Notes: generated by a model from the sequence alone, not told the origin. Positions 1 to 8,084 are shown, numbered from the stretch's first letter. The stretch: DNA of 14,876 bases from an uncultured Collinsella sp. (GCA_900754745.1 CAAEEB010000054.1:1-14876); one strand, 5' to 3'. Numbers and translations are program-made.

Positions 1-47
1 GCTCTTCGGGACTTATAAACCTGCGGACAAGCCATACCCGCAAGAGC
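1..47. repeat. Imperfect hairpin at the left window edge
   Basis: GCTCTT at 1-6 pairs with AAGAGC at 42-47, and CGGG at 7-10 pairs with CCCG at 37-40 around one bulged base, leaving a 26-base loop. It lies about 60 bases beyond the stop of the yeiH-like gene, so it could be part of that gene's terminator on the minus strand. No T tract is visible because the window begins here. Confidence 0.3.
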
Positions 48-108
48 TCCTATCGCTCCACCGCGGACATGCGCTCGCCAGCACGCAGCACGCAAATCAG
101 CTACTTCT

Positions 109-1143
109 CTACCAGATTCCCAGCACGTGCTGCATTCCCAAACTCATGCAAGCAATGCCAATCCAGCAGCAAAAGCCCAATGCGATGGGCTTGCCGCCCT
201 TTTTGACTAGCTCGACGATTTCGGTATTAAAGCCAATAGCCGCCATGGCCATCACGATAAAGAACTTCGACAGTTCCTTGATGGGCGCCGTAATGGATGC
301 AGGAAGCTGAAGCACCGTGGTGATTACGCTCGCCAGCACAAAGAACAGCACGAACATGGGAAACGCGCGTTTAAGCGAGAACGTGCTTTTGGCGTCGCCG
401 CCGGCCTTGCGCGCCAGATGCATCTGCCAGCACGCAAGAACCAACGTAATGGGAATAATGGCCAGCGTCCTGGTGAGCTTGACCACCGTGGCGCTTTCGA
501 GCACATTGGCGCCGGGATGCATACTGTCCCAGGCGCTCGCCGCAGCCGTTACCGACGAGGTGTCGTTGATGGCGGTGCCGGCAAACAGGCCAAAGCCCTC
601 GTTGGTCAGCCCGAGCATGCCGCCGAGCGTCGGAAACACGAGCGCCGCGATAACGTTAAACAGGAAGATGACCGAAATGGCCTGGGCAATCTCGCGATCG
701 TCGGCATCGATGACGGGCGCGGTCGCGGCGATGGCAGAACCGCCGCAAATCGACGAACCCACACCCACAAGCGTCGCGATCTTGCCCGGCACGTTCATAA
801 CGCGGCAGAGCACGAAAGCGATGACAAGCGAGGTCGAGATCGTCGCCACGATAATCGGCAGCGACTGGGCGCCCTTGGACAGAATCTGGGAGAGGTTCAT
901 GCCAAAGCCAAGCAGGATTACCGCGTACTGCAAGACTTTTTTAGACGTATAGGTGACACCGGCGGCGAGCTGTTCGCGACGATTCTTGGGAAAGACGAGC
1001 GCCAGGACCATGCCAAAGAGGATGGCAAACACCGGACCGCCGACCACCTCAATCTGTTTGCCGAGTAACGTCGCGGGGATGGCGACGATCAGGCAGAACA
1101 AGACGCCCTTCCAGCGTTCGCGTACGATATTCGCCAGTTGCAT
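109..1143 (-). CDS. YeiH/UPF0324 family putative sulfate exporter
   Basis: A 344-residue, strongly hydrophobic protein with about ten predicted membrane segments, the usual size for the YeiH (UPF0324, Cons_hypoth698) family. Family hallmarks visible are the Gly/Ser-rich segment GVGSSICGGSAIAATAPVI near residues 127-145 and AGTAINDTSSVTAAA near 190-205. The family is annotated as putative sulfate exporter, mostly by inference; the true substrate is unproven. The start is supported by AGAAGGA a few bases upstream of the ATG, and the next ATG is far inside a membrane helix. The gene is divergent from a GntR-family regulator across a 163-base gap, which suggests that this regulator controls it. 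In enterobacteria the analogous partner is a LysR protein (YeiE), so the GntR pairing is different. Family assignment is confident; substrate is not. Confidence 0.88.
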   Translation of the reverse strand: MQLANIVRERWKGVLFCLIVAIPATLLGKQIEVVGGPVFAILFGMVLALVFPKNRREQLAAGVTYTSKKVLQYAVILLGFGMNLSQILSKGAQSLPIIVATISTSLVIAFVLCRVMNVPGKIATLVGVGSSICGGSAIAATAPVIDADDREIAQAISVIFLFNVIAALVFPTLGGMLGLTNEGFGLFAGTAINDTSSVTAAASAWDSMHPGANVLESATVVKLTRTLAIIPITLVLACWQMHLARKAGGDAKSTFSLKRAFPMFVLFFVLASVITTVLQLPASITAPIKELSKFFIVMAMAAIGFNTEIVELVKKGGKPIALGFCCWIGIACMSLGMQHVLGIW

Positions 1144-1306
1144 ATGGGATTCCTTCTTTCTATTTCACGTTTGCGACGGCCTATGATACGGCAACATTGA
1201 GCACAGCCCTGCGCAAATACAGACTAAGATGCCGCAATAGTTCTTGGGCAACAGCCGAATTACCCACCACGGAGAGCTGATTCGCGGCATAATTAACAGC
1301 TGATAT

Positions 1307-2038
1307 ATGAGTGTGATAGAACGGTTGCGAGGCACTATGGAAGAATCGATGCACGTCGGCGAGCAGGAAACGAGCCTACAGGATCAGTCCTACCACACCA
1401 TTCGACGCAAAATCGTCTACCTGGACTACAAGCCGGGCGAAAAGCTGGGCGTCAAGCAGCTTTGCGACGACCTGGATATGGGGCGCACCCCTGTGCGCGA
1501 GGCGCTGGTGCGTCTGGCGCAAGAGGGCCTGGTGCGCACCGTGCCCCAAAGCGGCACCTATGTCTCGCCCATCAACCTCACTCTTGCCGAGAGCGCCTGC
1601 TACATTCGCGAGCACCTGGAAAAGCAGGTGATTGTGGAGTGCTGCGCCCGTGCCACCTCGGCAGGCATCGAGCAGCTCGACCGAGCCATCGCGCTGCAGG
1701 AAAAGACCATGGCCGAGGAGGATCGCATCGGCTTCTTTTTAAGCGACAACCTCATGCACCGCATGATCTTTAGCATCGCGTGCCGCAGCACCGTGTGGTC
1801 GTGGCTCGAAGAGACCAATGCCGACCTGGAGCGCTTCCGCTGGCTGCGCGCCGCCACGCAGACGCTCGACAATCAGGAGATTGTTAACGAGCACAAGCAA
1901 ATCCGCCGCGCCATCGCCGGCCGCGACCCCATCGAGGCGAGCTTTTTGGTCAGCAAGCACCTGCATATGATGTTCCGCAACCAGACCGAGGTCCTGGACC
2001 AATATCCCAAGTACTTCGAGACCAGCAAGCTCCGCTAA
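1307..2038 (+). CDS. GntR-family regulator, FCD (FadR/VanR-like) type
   Basis: A 243-residue transcription factor. An N-terminal winged helix spans about residues 25-88 (YKPGEKLGVKQLCDDLDMGR, then TPVREALVRLAQEGLV and the wing SGTYVSPI). A C-terminal all-helical FCD ligand domain follows at about 95-225. Asp147, His151, His196 and His218 match the usual D-x3-H...H...H metal site of FCD domains, so the effector is probably a small carboxylate or anion seen by a bound metal. The start is uncertain: the first ATG has no Shine-Dalgarno, whereas the in-frame ATG at 1337 (GAGG, 4 bases) and at 1349 (GGAAG, 5 bases) have partial ones, and a CATAAT box at 1288-1293 would make the first ATG almost leaderless. 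It is divergent from the YeiH-type exporter and is its likely regulator. A dispersed repeat begins on the base after its stop codon. Confidence 0.87.
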   Translation: MSVIERLRGTMEESMHVGEQETSLQDQSYHTIRRKIVYLDYKPGEKLGVKQLCDDLDMGRTPVREALVRLAQEGLVRTVPQSGTYVSPINLTLAESACYIREHLEKQVIVECCARATSAGIEQLDRAIALQEKTMAEEDRIGFFLSDNLMHRMIFSIACRSTVWSWLEETNADLERFRWLRAATQTLDNQEIVNEHKQIRRAIAGRDPIEASFLVSKHLHMMFRNQTEVLDQYPKYFETSKLR

Positions 2039-2089
2039 CCTGCCAAAAAGGGACAGGTTTATTTTGGCAGGTTTTATCTGGGCAAATGC
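2039..2089 (+). repeat. Dispersed ~51-bp repeat, copy A
   Basis: First of four near-identical copies. The arms CCTGCCAAAA (2039-2048) and TTTTGGCAGG (2062-2071) form a perfect 10-bp stem around a 13-base loop containing GGGACAGGTTTA. The stem is followed by TTTTATCTGGG and then GCAAATGC. It starts directly after the GntR stop codon. Hairpin plus T run would also work as a plus-strand Rho-independent terminator for that gene. The other end touches the glmS terminator. Confidence 0.8.
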
Positions 2090-2094
2090 AACAA

Positions 2095-2124
2095 GGCCCG
2101 ACTCCGCCACAACGGAGCCGGGCC
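2095..2124 (-). terminator. glmS Rho-independent terminator
   Basis: GGCCCGACTCCG (2095-2106) and CGGAGCCGGGCC (2113-2124) form a 12-bp stem with a 6-base loop. The one non-Watson-Crick position is a G-U pair in the minus-strand RNA. On the minus strand the stem is followed by TTGTTGCATTT, a U-rich tail. It lies about 25 bases after the glmS stop. Confidence 0.8.
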
Positions 2125-2148
2125 TTGGTCGCTAGAACGGGGGACCAA

Positions 2149-3996
<1,848 letters not shown>

Positions 3997-4097
3997 AGGA
4001 TAAATCCCTTCGTTCGCGTGACTGCAAGACGTCCACGCACAGGGGGCGCTGAGACGTATAACGTTCGAGTATTGTACTCACGCAAGCGCAAGCTGAT

Positions 4098-4131
4098 ATA
4101 CCAGAAGTGGTATCTCAACTTAGATACCACT
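4098..4131. promoter_or_regulatory. Operator-like TGGTAT inverted-repeat cluster upstream of glmS
   Basis: AGTGGTATCT (4106-4115) and AGATACCACT (4122-4131) are perfect 10-base inverted arms with a 6-base spacer. A second palindrome, ATACCA (4098-4103) / TGGTAT (4108-4113), overlaps it, giving three half-sites. The cluster lies where the -35 region of the TACAAT box at 4071-4076 would fall, which suits repression of glmS. The half-site AGTGGTAT resembles the AGTGGTCT half-site of DasR and NagR-type GntR regulators of amino-sugar genes. The cognate regulator is not identified. Confidence 0.55.
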
Positions 4132-4194
4132 CGATGCACACATGCCCAAACCGCCACGATGGGTACAGGCGCCTTTGTGGTGGCCTGGGCTCCA

Positions 4195-4245
4195 GCGTTT
4201 GCCCAGATAAAGCCTGCCAAAATAAACCTGTCCCTAATTGGCAGG
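4195..4245 (-). repeat. Dispersed ~51-bp repeat, copy B (inverted)
   Basis: Same element as at 2039 but in the opposite orientation: GCGTTTGCCCAGATAAA (4195-4211) leads into CCTGCC (4213-4218), AAACCTGTCCC (4223-4233) and TTGGCAGG (4238-4245). The stem is reduced to 8 bp. The bases directly after it complete a TTGACA box used by the downstream LacI-family gene. Confidence 0.75.
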
Positions 4246-4247
4246 TT

Positions 4248-4278
4248 TTGACACCTCAGAGGCGGGCGATGCTACAAT
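4248..4278 (+). promoter_or_regulatory. Promoter of the LacI-family gene at 4314
   Basis: A perfect -35 box, TTGACA (4248-4253), and an extended -10, TGC-TACAAT (4270-4278), are separated by 19 bases, slightly long. The Shine-Dalgarno AAAGGGG (4302-4308) precedes the ATG at 4314. The -35 lies immediately beside repeat copy B. Confidence 0.6.
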
Positions 4279-4313
4279 CTGGCTTGTACTTGAAACGCAT
4301 CAAAGGGGCCGCT

Positions 4314-5426
4314 ATGGCAAAGGTTAAAATCAGCGACGTCGCGCGCGAGGCCGGGGTTTCGTTGGGCACGGTTTCCAACGCGCTCAACCATCCCGAAAAG
4401 CTGCGCCCCGAGACCCTCAAGCTCATTAACGAGACCATCAATCGCCTTGGCTACCTGCCCAACCAAAGCGCTCGTCAGCTCGCGGGCGGCGCCACCAAGT
4501 CCTTTGGCTTGGTGCTCCCCCGTCTCGACCACGGTTTTTCGCTCCAAATTGCCAGCGGCGCCCATAACGAGGCCCGCAAGCACGGTTACGACCTGCTCAT
4601 CGCCAACGCCGATAACGACGATATTCTCCAAGACCATTACCTGCGTTACTTTATGGGCACGCAAATGTCCGGCGTCATGGTTCAGCCCATGGCATCCCCC
4701 GACTGGCACCCCGCTATGACCAAGATGCCCGTGCCGATTGTCCACCTGGACATCCATTGCTCCGCGCCCGGTTACTACGTGGCAGTCGACAACGAGGCAC
4801 AAGGCCGCATCATCGCCGAGCTCGCCATCGCCCGCGGCGCGCGCCATATCACCGTTGTGGGCAGAGCAGCATTTATGCAGCTCACCCTGCGCATACTTGG
4901 CATTCACAAGGCCCTCGCCCTGCATCCCGATATCAAAATTGAGGTCATTGACGCCGGAGAGTGGAATACCGCAGCCGACGGCTACAGTATTGGTGCTCGG
5001 ATTGCCGGGCGCCCTGCCGACGAACGCCCCGATTTTGTCGTCGGCCTGACCGACGTGCTGGCCTCGGGCGTTATCTCGGCATTGGTCGATAAAGGCATCT
5101 CCGTCCCCGAGCAGGTTCGCGTGGCCGGATGCGACGGCAACCCGCTCGCTTGGAGCGGATCGGTCCCGCTCACTACGGTAGCGCCCCCGGGCTACGAGAT
5201 TGGCCGCAAGGGTGTCCAACTGCTGATGGAGCAAATCGAGAACAAGGTCCCGACAAAGACCAAGCATATCCACGTCGGCTCTGCAGCACGCACCGTCACC
5301 GCAGCCACCGCCGCCGAGGATATCAACCGCCAAGAATTGGTACGTCCGTTCCTACTGGAGCGCGCCAGCACCCAGGCAAACACCCAGACCGACGCCACCG
5401 CCATCAACCTAGGCGCGTATCTATAG
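4314..5426 (+). CDS. LacI-family transcriptional regulator
   Basis: A 370-residue LacI/GalR regulator. The HTH and hinge are at residues 3-58 (ISDVAREAGVSLGTVSNALN, then GYLPNQSARQLAGG). A periplasmic-binding-protein-like sugar domain follows at about 62-335, with QMSGVMVQPM, the VDNEAQGR effector-site motif and VAGCDGNPLAW. The start at 4314 is chosen because it has a good Shine-Dalgarno and begins with the classic MAKVKISDVA; an in-frame ATG at 4107 lies upstream of the promoter and is rejected. The C-terminus runs about 30 residues past the usual LacI end with a Thr/Ala/Gln-rich tail. No sugar operon adjoins it, so its target is elsewhere, or is itself or glmS across the divergent gap. The ligand cannot be told from sequence. 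Confidence 0.93.
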   Translation: MAKVKISDVAREAGVSLGTVSNALNHPEKLRPETLKLINETINRLGYLPNQSARQLAGGATKSFGLVLPRLDHGFSLQIASGAHNEARKHGYDLLIANADNDDILQDHYLRYFMGTQMSGVMVQPMASPDWHPAMTKMPVPIVHLDIHCSAPGYYVAVDNEAQGRIIAELAIARGARHITVVGRAAFMQLTLRILGIHKALALHPDIKIEVIDAGEWNTAADGYSIGARIAGRPADERPDFVVGLTDVLASGVISALVDKGISVPEQVRVAGCDGNPLAWSGSVPLTTVAPPGYEIGRKGVQLLMEQIENKVPTKTKHIHVGSAARTVTAATAAEDINRQELVRPFLLERASTQANTQTDATAINLGAYL

Positions 5427-5455
5427 CACGTCGGCCAGTATGCCAAAACGCCGCC

Positions 5456-5498
5456 TAAGCAAAAGACGGCCCGACCATTGCCGGACCTCTTTTGCTTA
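5456..5498. terminator. Shared terminator between convergent genes
   Basis: TAAGCAAAAGA (5456-5466) and TCTTTTGCTTA (5488-5498) form a perfect 11-bp outer stem. The 21-base interior contains further short GC complementarity (GG at 68-69 of that block with CC at 86-87). A/T-rich flanks give U-rich stretches on both strands, so it can end the plus-strand LacI transcript and the minus-strand HAD transcript. Confidence 0.65.
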
Positions 5499-5540
5499 AG
5501 TGCAAAGACGGCCAATTGCTCGCTTCAACGCCGCAATTGC

Positions 5541-6191
5541 CTAGCGCACGGCCTTGACCGCCGCCGCCAGATCGAACAACGTGTCGAGCACGACCTCGCA
5601 GCCATCCACCACGTCCTGCGGCAGCGGCACGATATCGGGCACAGCAAAGACATGACAGCCGGCCGTGATACCCGAGACGCAGCCGTTGCGCGAATCCTCG
5701 ACCACGGCGCACTCCTCGGGGGCAAAGCCCGCGCGCTCGCAAGCGAGCAGATACATCTCGGGGTCGGGCTTGCCGTGCACGACGTCCTCGCCACAGGTCA
5801 CCGTTTCAAACTTGTCAAAGAGGCCGACCATCTTAAGGTTGCGCTCGGCCGTAGCGAGGCGCGACGACGTCGCTAGACCCACGTGATAGCCCGCAGCCAG
5901 CAGCTCGTCTATGCACTCGGCGGCGCCGGCCTTAAGCTCCAGTTCGGTCTTGACCATCTCATCGCGAATCTCCTTGTGGCGGGCATAGACCGCCTCGGTG
6001 GTTTCGTGGCTGCCGTAATGCTTATCAAGGATGTCCATGACATCGGGCAGGGTGCGACCGATAAACTGATGGATCAGCGCTTCATCAATCGCGACCCCCA
6101 GCTCGGCAGCGCCCGCCTTCCATGCCTTAATGCCCAAACGCTCGGTATCGACCAGCGTTCCGTCCATGTCAAAAATTACAGCCTTGATCAT
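5541..6191 (-). CDS. HAD-superfamily hydrolase, beta-phosphoglucomutase-like
   Basis: A 216-residue HAD subfamily I protein. Motif I is FDMDGT, with nucleophile Asp8 and acid/base Asp10. A helical cap spans about 15-85. Motif II is the Ser/Thr of ATSSR, motif III the Lys of HGKPDPEMY, and motif IV the acidic EDSRNG. It most resembles beta-phosphoglucomutases and small sugar-phosphate or 2-phosphoglycolate phosphatases; the substrate is not determined. The start at 6191 (MIKAVIFDMDG) is preferred over the upstream ATG at 6224, because GAGGGGG lies 5 bases before it and the family begins a few residues before motif I. It is divergent from the LarE gene, so a sugar-phosphate housekeeping role is a guess only. 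Confidence 0.88.
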   Translation of the reverse strand: MIKAVIFDMDGTLVDTERLGIKAWKAGAAELGVAIDEALIHQFIGRTLPDVMDILDKHYGSHETTEAVYARHKEIRDEMVKTELELKAGAAECIDELLAAGYHVGLATSSRLATAERNLKMVGLFDKFETVTCGEDVVHGKPDPEMYLLACERAGFAPEECAVVEDSRNGCVSGITAGCHVFAVPDIVPLPQDVVDGCEVVLDTLFDLAAAVKAVR

Positions 6192-6296
6192 ATCGGCCCC
6201 CTCACCGGATTGCATTACTGACACTCTACCGCACTTTACAAACTTGTATATAACGTATATAGCATATTGTGCCTTCGTTACATAGATAGAAGTCTT

Positions 6297-6324
6297 ATGA
6301 CAAGCAGCCCGATAGGATTATAGT
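6297..6324 (+). promoter_or_regulatory. Possible promoter of the LarE gene
   Basis: ATGACA (6297-6302) and TATAGT (6319-6324) are separated by 16 bases. Each matches consensus at about five of six positions. The Shine-Dalgarno TAAGGAA (6346-6352) then precedes the ATG at 6359. The AT-rich stretch just left of it (6244-6270) probably also serves the divergent HAD gene. Confidence 0.4.
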
Positions 6325-6358
6325 TTTCGACCGAGCACATATTGGTAAGGAACGTTTC

Positions 6359-7237
6359 ATGCTTTCAAACACCACCGCACCTGCAGAGGAGCTTCAGAAC
6401 AAACTCGCAGCGCTCGAGCAGCTGCTTTTGGCATACGGACGCGTCGCCATCGGCTTTTCCGGCGGCGTCGACAGCAGTTTTTTGGCTGCCGTCTGCTCCC
6501 GCATCATGCCCGCCAGCACCCTTCTCGTCCACCTCACCACGCCGCTCATCGGCACGCCCGAGCAAGCTTCGTTTGAGCGGTCTGTTGACGGACAAGCCGA
6601 TGAGGGCCCGCATTTTAAGCTTCCGGTGCTCAATCTTTCGGTCGACCAGCTTCAGCTTCCGCAGGTTGTCTGCAATGATGCCGACCGTTGCTATCACTGC
6701 AAACGCGCCGGCTTCACCGCCATCGTCAACCACGCCAAGTCGCTAGGCTTCCCCACCGTTATCGATGGCAGCAACGCGAGCGACCGAGGCGATTACCGCC
6801 CCGGTATGCGCGCCGCCCAGGAGCTTGGTGTTCGCTCGCCTCTTATGGAGGTCGGCTTTACCAAGGACGAGGAGCGCGAGCTGCTGCGTACGTGGGGCTA
6901 TCCCGTTTGGAATCTGCCCGCTGGCGCCTGCCTTGCCACGCGCATCCCCACGGGCGAGGAGCTTACGCGCGAAAAGGTCGACTTGATTCGTGCCTGCGAG
7001 GATTACCTGCACGATCTTGACCTGTTACAGGTCCGCGCGCGCCTGGTTGGCGGCTGCATGCATATCGAGGCCGCGCCCGCCGACGTCGCCAAGATTGCCG
7101 CCCTCGGCGGTGCTACCGTCGACGGCGAGGGCAAAACCCCATTGCCCGCCGCCATCGAGTCCGCGCTGCGCGAGCTGGGCTGCGGCCATATCTCCCCCGA
7201 GGTTACCCCCTACATCCACGGCAACATGAACCTTTAG
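6359..7237 (+). CDS. larE: LarE-type ATP-dependent sulfur transferase
   Basis: A 292-residue PP-loop ATPase of the LarE family, which supplies sulfur to the pyridinium-dithiocarboxylate precursor of the nickel-pincer cofactor of lactate racemase and related enzymes. The P-loop SGGVDSS is at residues 34-40. A CxxC pair, Cys111 and Cys114 (RCYHCK), precedes DGSNASDRGDYRPG at 136-149, and Cys191 sits in PAGACLATRIPTGEELT. In the sacrificial form of LarE (Lactiplantibacillus) a single Cys at the Cys191 position loses its sulfur. Homologues with three Cys at these places are reported to hold a [4Fe-4S] cluster that carries sulfide catalytically, and this protein fits that second type. The start has TAAGGAA at suitable distance. 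No larA, larB or larC lies within the window, so partners must be elsewhere. Confidence 0.88.
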   Translation: MLSNTTAPAEELQNKLAALEQLLLAYGRVAIGFSGGVDSSFLAAVCSRIMPASTLLVHLTTPLIGTPEQASFERSVDGQADEGPHFKLPVLNLSVDQLQLPQVVCNDADRCYHCKRAGFTAIVNHAKSLGFPTVIDGSNASDRGDYRPGMRAAQELGVRSPLMEVGFTKDEERELLRTWGYPVWNLPAGACLATRIPTGEELTREKVDLIRACEDYLHDLDLLQVRARLVGGCMHIEAAPADVAKIAALGGATVDGEGKTPLPAAIESALRELGCGHISPEVTPYIHGNMNL

Positions 7238-7264
7238 GTTACGCCGTTTTACAAACGGCGTAAC
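7238..7264 (+). terminator. Perfect hairpin directly after larE
   Basis: GTTACGCCGTTT (7238-7249) and AAACGGCGTAAC (7253-7264) form a perfect 12-bp stem with a 3-base loop. The stem begins on the base after the larE stop codon. No T tract follows, so it may be a weak terminator or an mRNA-end stabiliser rather than a classic Rho-independent terminator. Confidence 0.55.
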
Positions 7265-7280
7265 TGCTCGGCGCTGCGCA

Positions 7281-7374
7281 GGCTCCGGGCACGGCAATCT
7301 GACGTTCAACTTCACGGGCGCGACCAAAAGGCCAGCGCCCGCTTGTTTCACGTCACCTTACCGCACCCGGAGCC
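7281..7374. repeat. Nested imperfect hairpin structure
   Basis: Four pairs of arms nest in order: GGCTCCGGG (7281-7289) with CCCGGAGCC (7366-7374); CGG (7292-7294) with CCG (7361-7363); TGACGT (7300-7305) with ACGTCA (7350-7355); GGGCGC (7316-7321) with GCGCCC (7335-7340). The 13-base terminal loop is gaccaaaaggcca. No coding frame explains it. It could be a structured RNA, a REP/MITE-like relic or an element of the larE 3' end. Confidence 0.45.
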
Positions 7375-7414
7375 CGCTCGCTCGCATATGCTCAACCTGC
7401 ACTGCGTTAACTGA

Positions 7415-7465
7415 CCTACCAAAAAGGGACAGGTTTATTTTGGCAGGTTTTATCTGGGGAAATAT
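7415..7465 (+). repeat. Dispersed ~51-bp repeat, copy C
   Basis: CCTACCAAAA (7415-7424), GGGACAGGTTTA (7426-7437), TTTTGGCAGG (7438-7447), then TTTTATCTGGGG. It differs from copy A by one base in the left arm, which breaks one pair of the stem. It is not next to an obvious terminator. Confidence 0.75.
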
Positions 7466-7532
7466 CGCGAGGCAGTCGCCCCTCTAGCACCCATCTACTT
7501 CGAGAGGCACAAGAGGGGGGACTCGGCTGCAT

Positions 7533-7664
7533 CTACTTCTTCCGATAGCGGCGGTTGCGGCTCGTCGATGAGCCCATTACTTCGATGAGCCCTTTATCCG
7601 CCATTTTTGGCAGATGGTAGCGGACGGACGAATTTTGGCATTCCGTCTCTCTAAAACAATAGAT
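7533..7664 (-). pseudogene. Relic of a winged-helix protein C-terminus
   Basis: The minus-strand frame ending at the TAG at 7533-7535 reads FRETECQNSSVRYHLPKMAD, then KGLIEVMGSSTSRNRRYRKK. That is a convincing end of a winged-helix domain of the type found at the C-terminus of Fic proteins and AlbA_2-domain (COG2865) ATP-binding regulators. Upstream the frame is closed by a stop at 7665-7667. A further minus-strand piece (7679-7819, from an ATG) contains VSLNVSLK, reminiscent of the repetitive linkers of COG2865 proteins, in another frame. I read this as a decayed gene. The assignment rests on pattern resemblance only. Confidence 0.35.
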
Positions 7665-7815
7665 TTATCTCTCTAACTTTAGAGAGATAAGTGCCTTGTT
7701 TTAGAGAGACATTTAGAGAGATGTATCGAATTCGCTGCTAGATTGCCTAATGCTATCTCTCTAACCAACCTTCCCTTTAGAGAGACATTTAGAGAGACGA
7801 GTGCGACCTCTCTAA
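7645..7815. repeat. Cluster of TTTAGAGAGA motifs in nested palindromes
   Basis: TTTAGAGAGA occurs on the plus strand at 7678, 7700, 7712, 7776 and 7788. Its complement, complete or nearly so, occurs at 7646, 7668, 7756 and 7808. GTCTCTCTAAAACAA (7645-7659) and TTGTTTTAGAGAGAC (7696-7710) are perfect 15-base inverted arms. They enclose a second perfect palindrome, TTATCTCTCTAA (7665-7676) / TTAGAGAGATAA (7679-7690). A 22-base direct repeat starts at 7700 and at 7776. Spacing is irregular, so this is not CRISPR. Confidence 0.75.
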
Positions 7816-7860
7816 TCATGGGCTCCACTCTTTAAGGTGCACACTTCCTAACCGTGCCCT

Positions 7861-7929
7861 AAGTTGCGGTGGAATAGTTCCTGTTTTGCAGCCTATCGGG
7901 CATAAACAGGAGCTATTCCACCGCAACTT
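7861..7929. repeat. Long inverted repeat with 26-bp arms
   Basis: The arms at 7861-7886 and 7904-7929 are complementary at all 26 positions if one G-U pair is allowed (25 Watson-Crick pairs); the loop is 17 bases (7887-7903). The outer bases read AAGTTGCGGTGG on the left and CCACCGCAACTT on the right. There is no coding frame and no T tract after either arm. It could be a MITE-like element, a protein-binding palindrome or a stable RNA hairpin. Confidence 0.75.
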
Positions 7930-7954
7930 CGTTTGACGGGCATTGACCTGCAGG

Positions 7955-8005
7955 CCTGCCAAAAAGGGACAGGTTTATTATGGCAGGTTTTATCTTGGGA
8001 AACGC
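7955..8005 (+). repeat. Dispersed ~51-bp repeat, copy D
   Basis: CCTGCCAAAA (7955-7964), GGGACAGGTTTA (7966-7977), TTATGGCAGG (7978-7987), then TTTTATCTTGGGAAACGC. One base change breaks one stem pair. As with copy A, its far end touches the terminator of a minus-strand transcription unit (the PTS operon). Confidence 0.75.
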
Positions 8006-8010
8006 AAGCA

Positions 8011-8041
8011 GGGCCGCGACACCTACATGGCGTCGCGGCCC
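8011..8041. terminator. Terminator of the PTS-transketolase operon
   Basis: GGGCCGCGAC (8011-8020) and GTCGCGGCCC (8032-8041) form a perfect 10-bp GC-rich stem with an 11-base loop, about 44 bases after the EIIA stop. The minus-strand tail, TGCTTGCGTTT, is moderately U-rich. The plus-strand side is followed by TTTTCCTT, so it could work in both directions. Confidence 0.7.
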
Positions 8042-8084
8042 TTTTCCTTGGAGAAGGATCAATTGATTGAACGGGATGACTGTT

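Larger units (their letters stand above)
3997..4313. promoter_or_regulatory. glmS / lacI divergent intergenic region
   Basis: A 317-base gap between the start of glmS (minus) and a LacI-family gene (plus). It holds a likely glmS -10 box, TACAAT on the minus strand at 4071-4076, inside a small palindrome with GAGTA/TACTC arms. It also holds a cluster of TGGTAT inverted repeats (4098-4131), repeat copy B (4195-4245) and the LacI gene promoter. No small gene is apparent. Confidence 0.6.

Noticed and set aside
3997..4080. glmS ribozyme in the glmS leader
   Set aside because: The leader is short (about 65 bases from the proposed start site) and I see none of the ribozyme's conserved core or pseudoknots.
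4107..4313. Upstream ATG start for the LacI-family gene
   Set aside because: It would place the repeat and the TTGACA/TACAAT promoter inside the coding region; the start at 4314 has a Shine-Dalgarno and the conserved N-terminus.
7645..7815. Possible CRISPR array from repeated TTTAGAGAGA units
   Set aside because: Repeats are only about 10 bases, occur in both orientations and have irregular spacing; no cas gene is present.
7861..7929. Invertible promoter switch between the 26-bp arms
   Set aside because: The segment between the arms is only 17 bases, holds no promoter, and there is no recombinase gene nearby.
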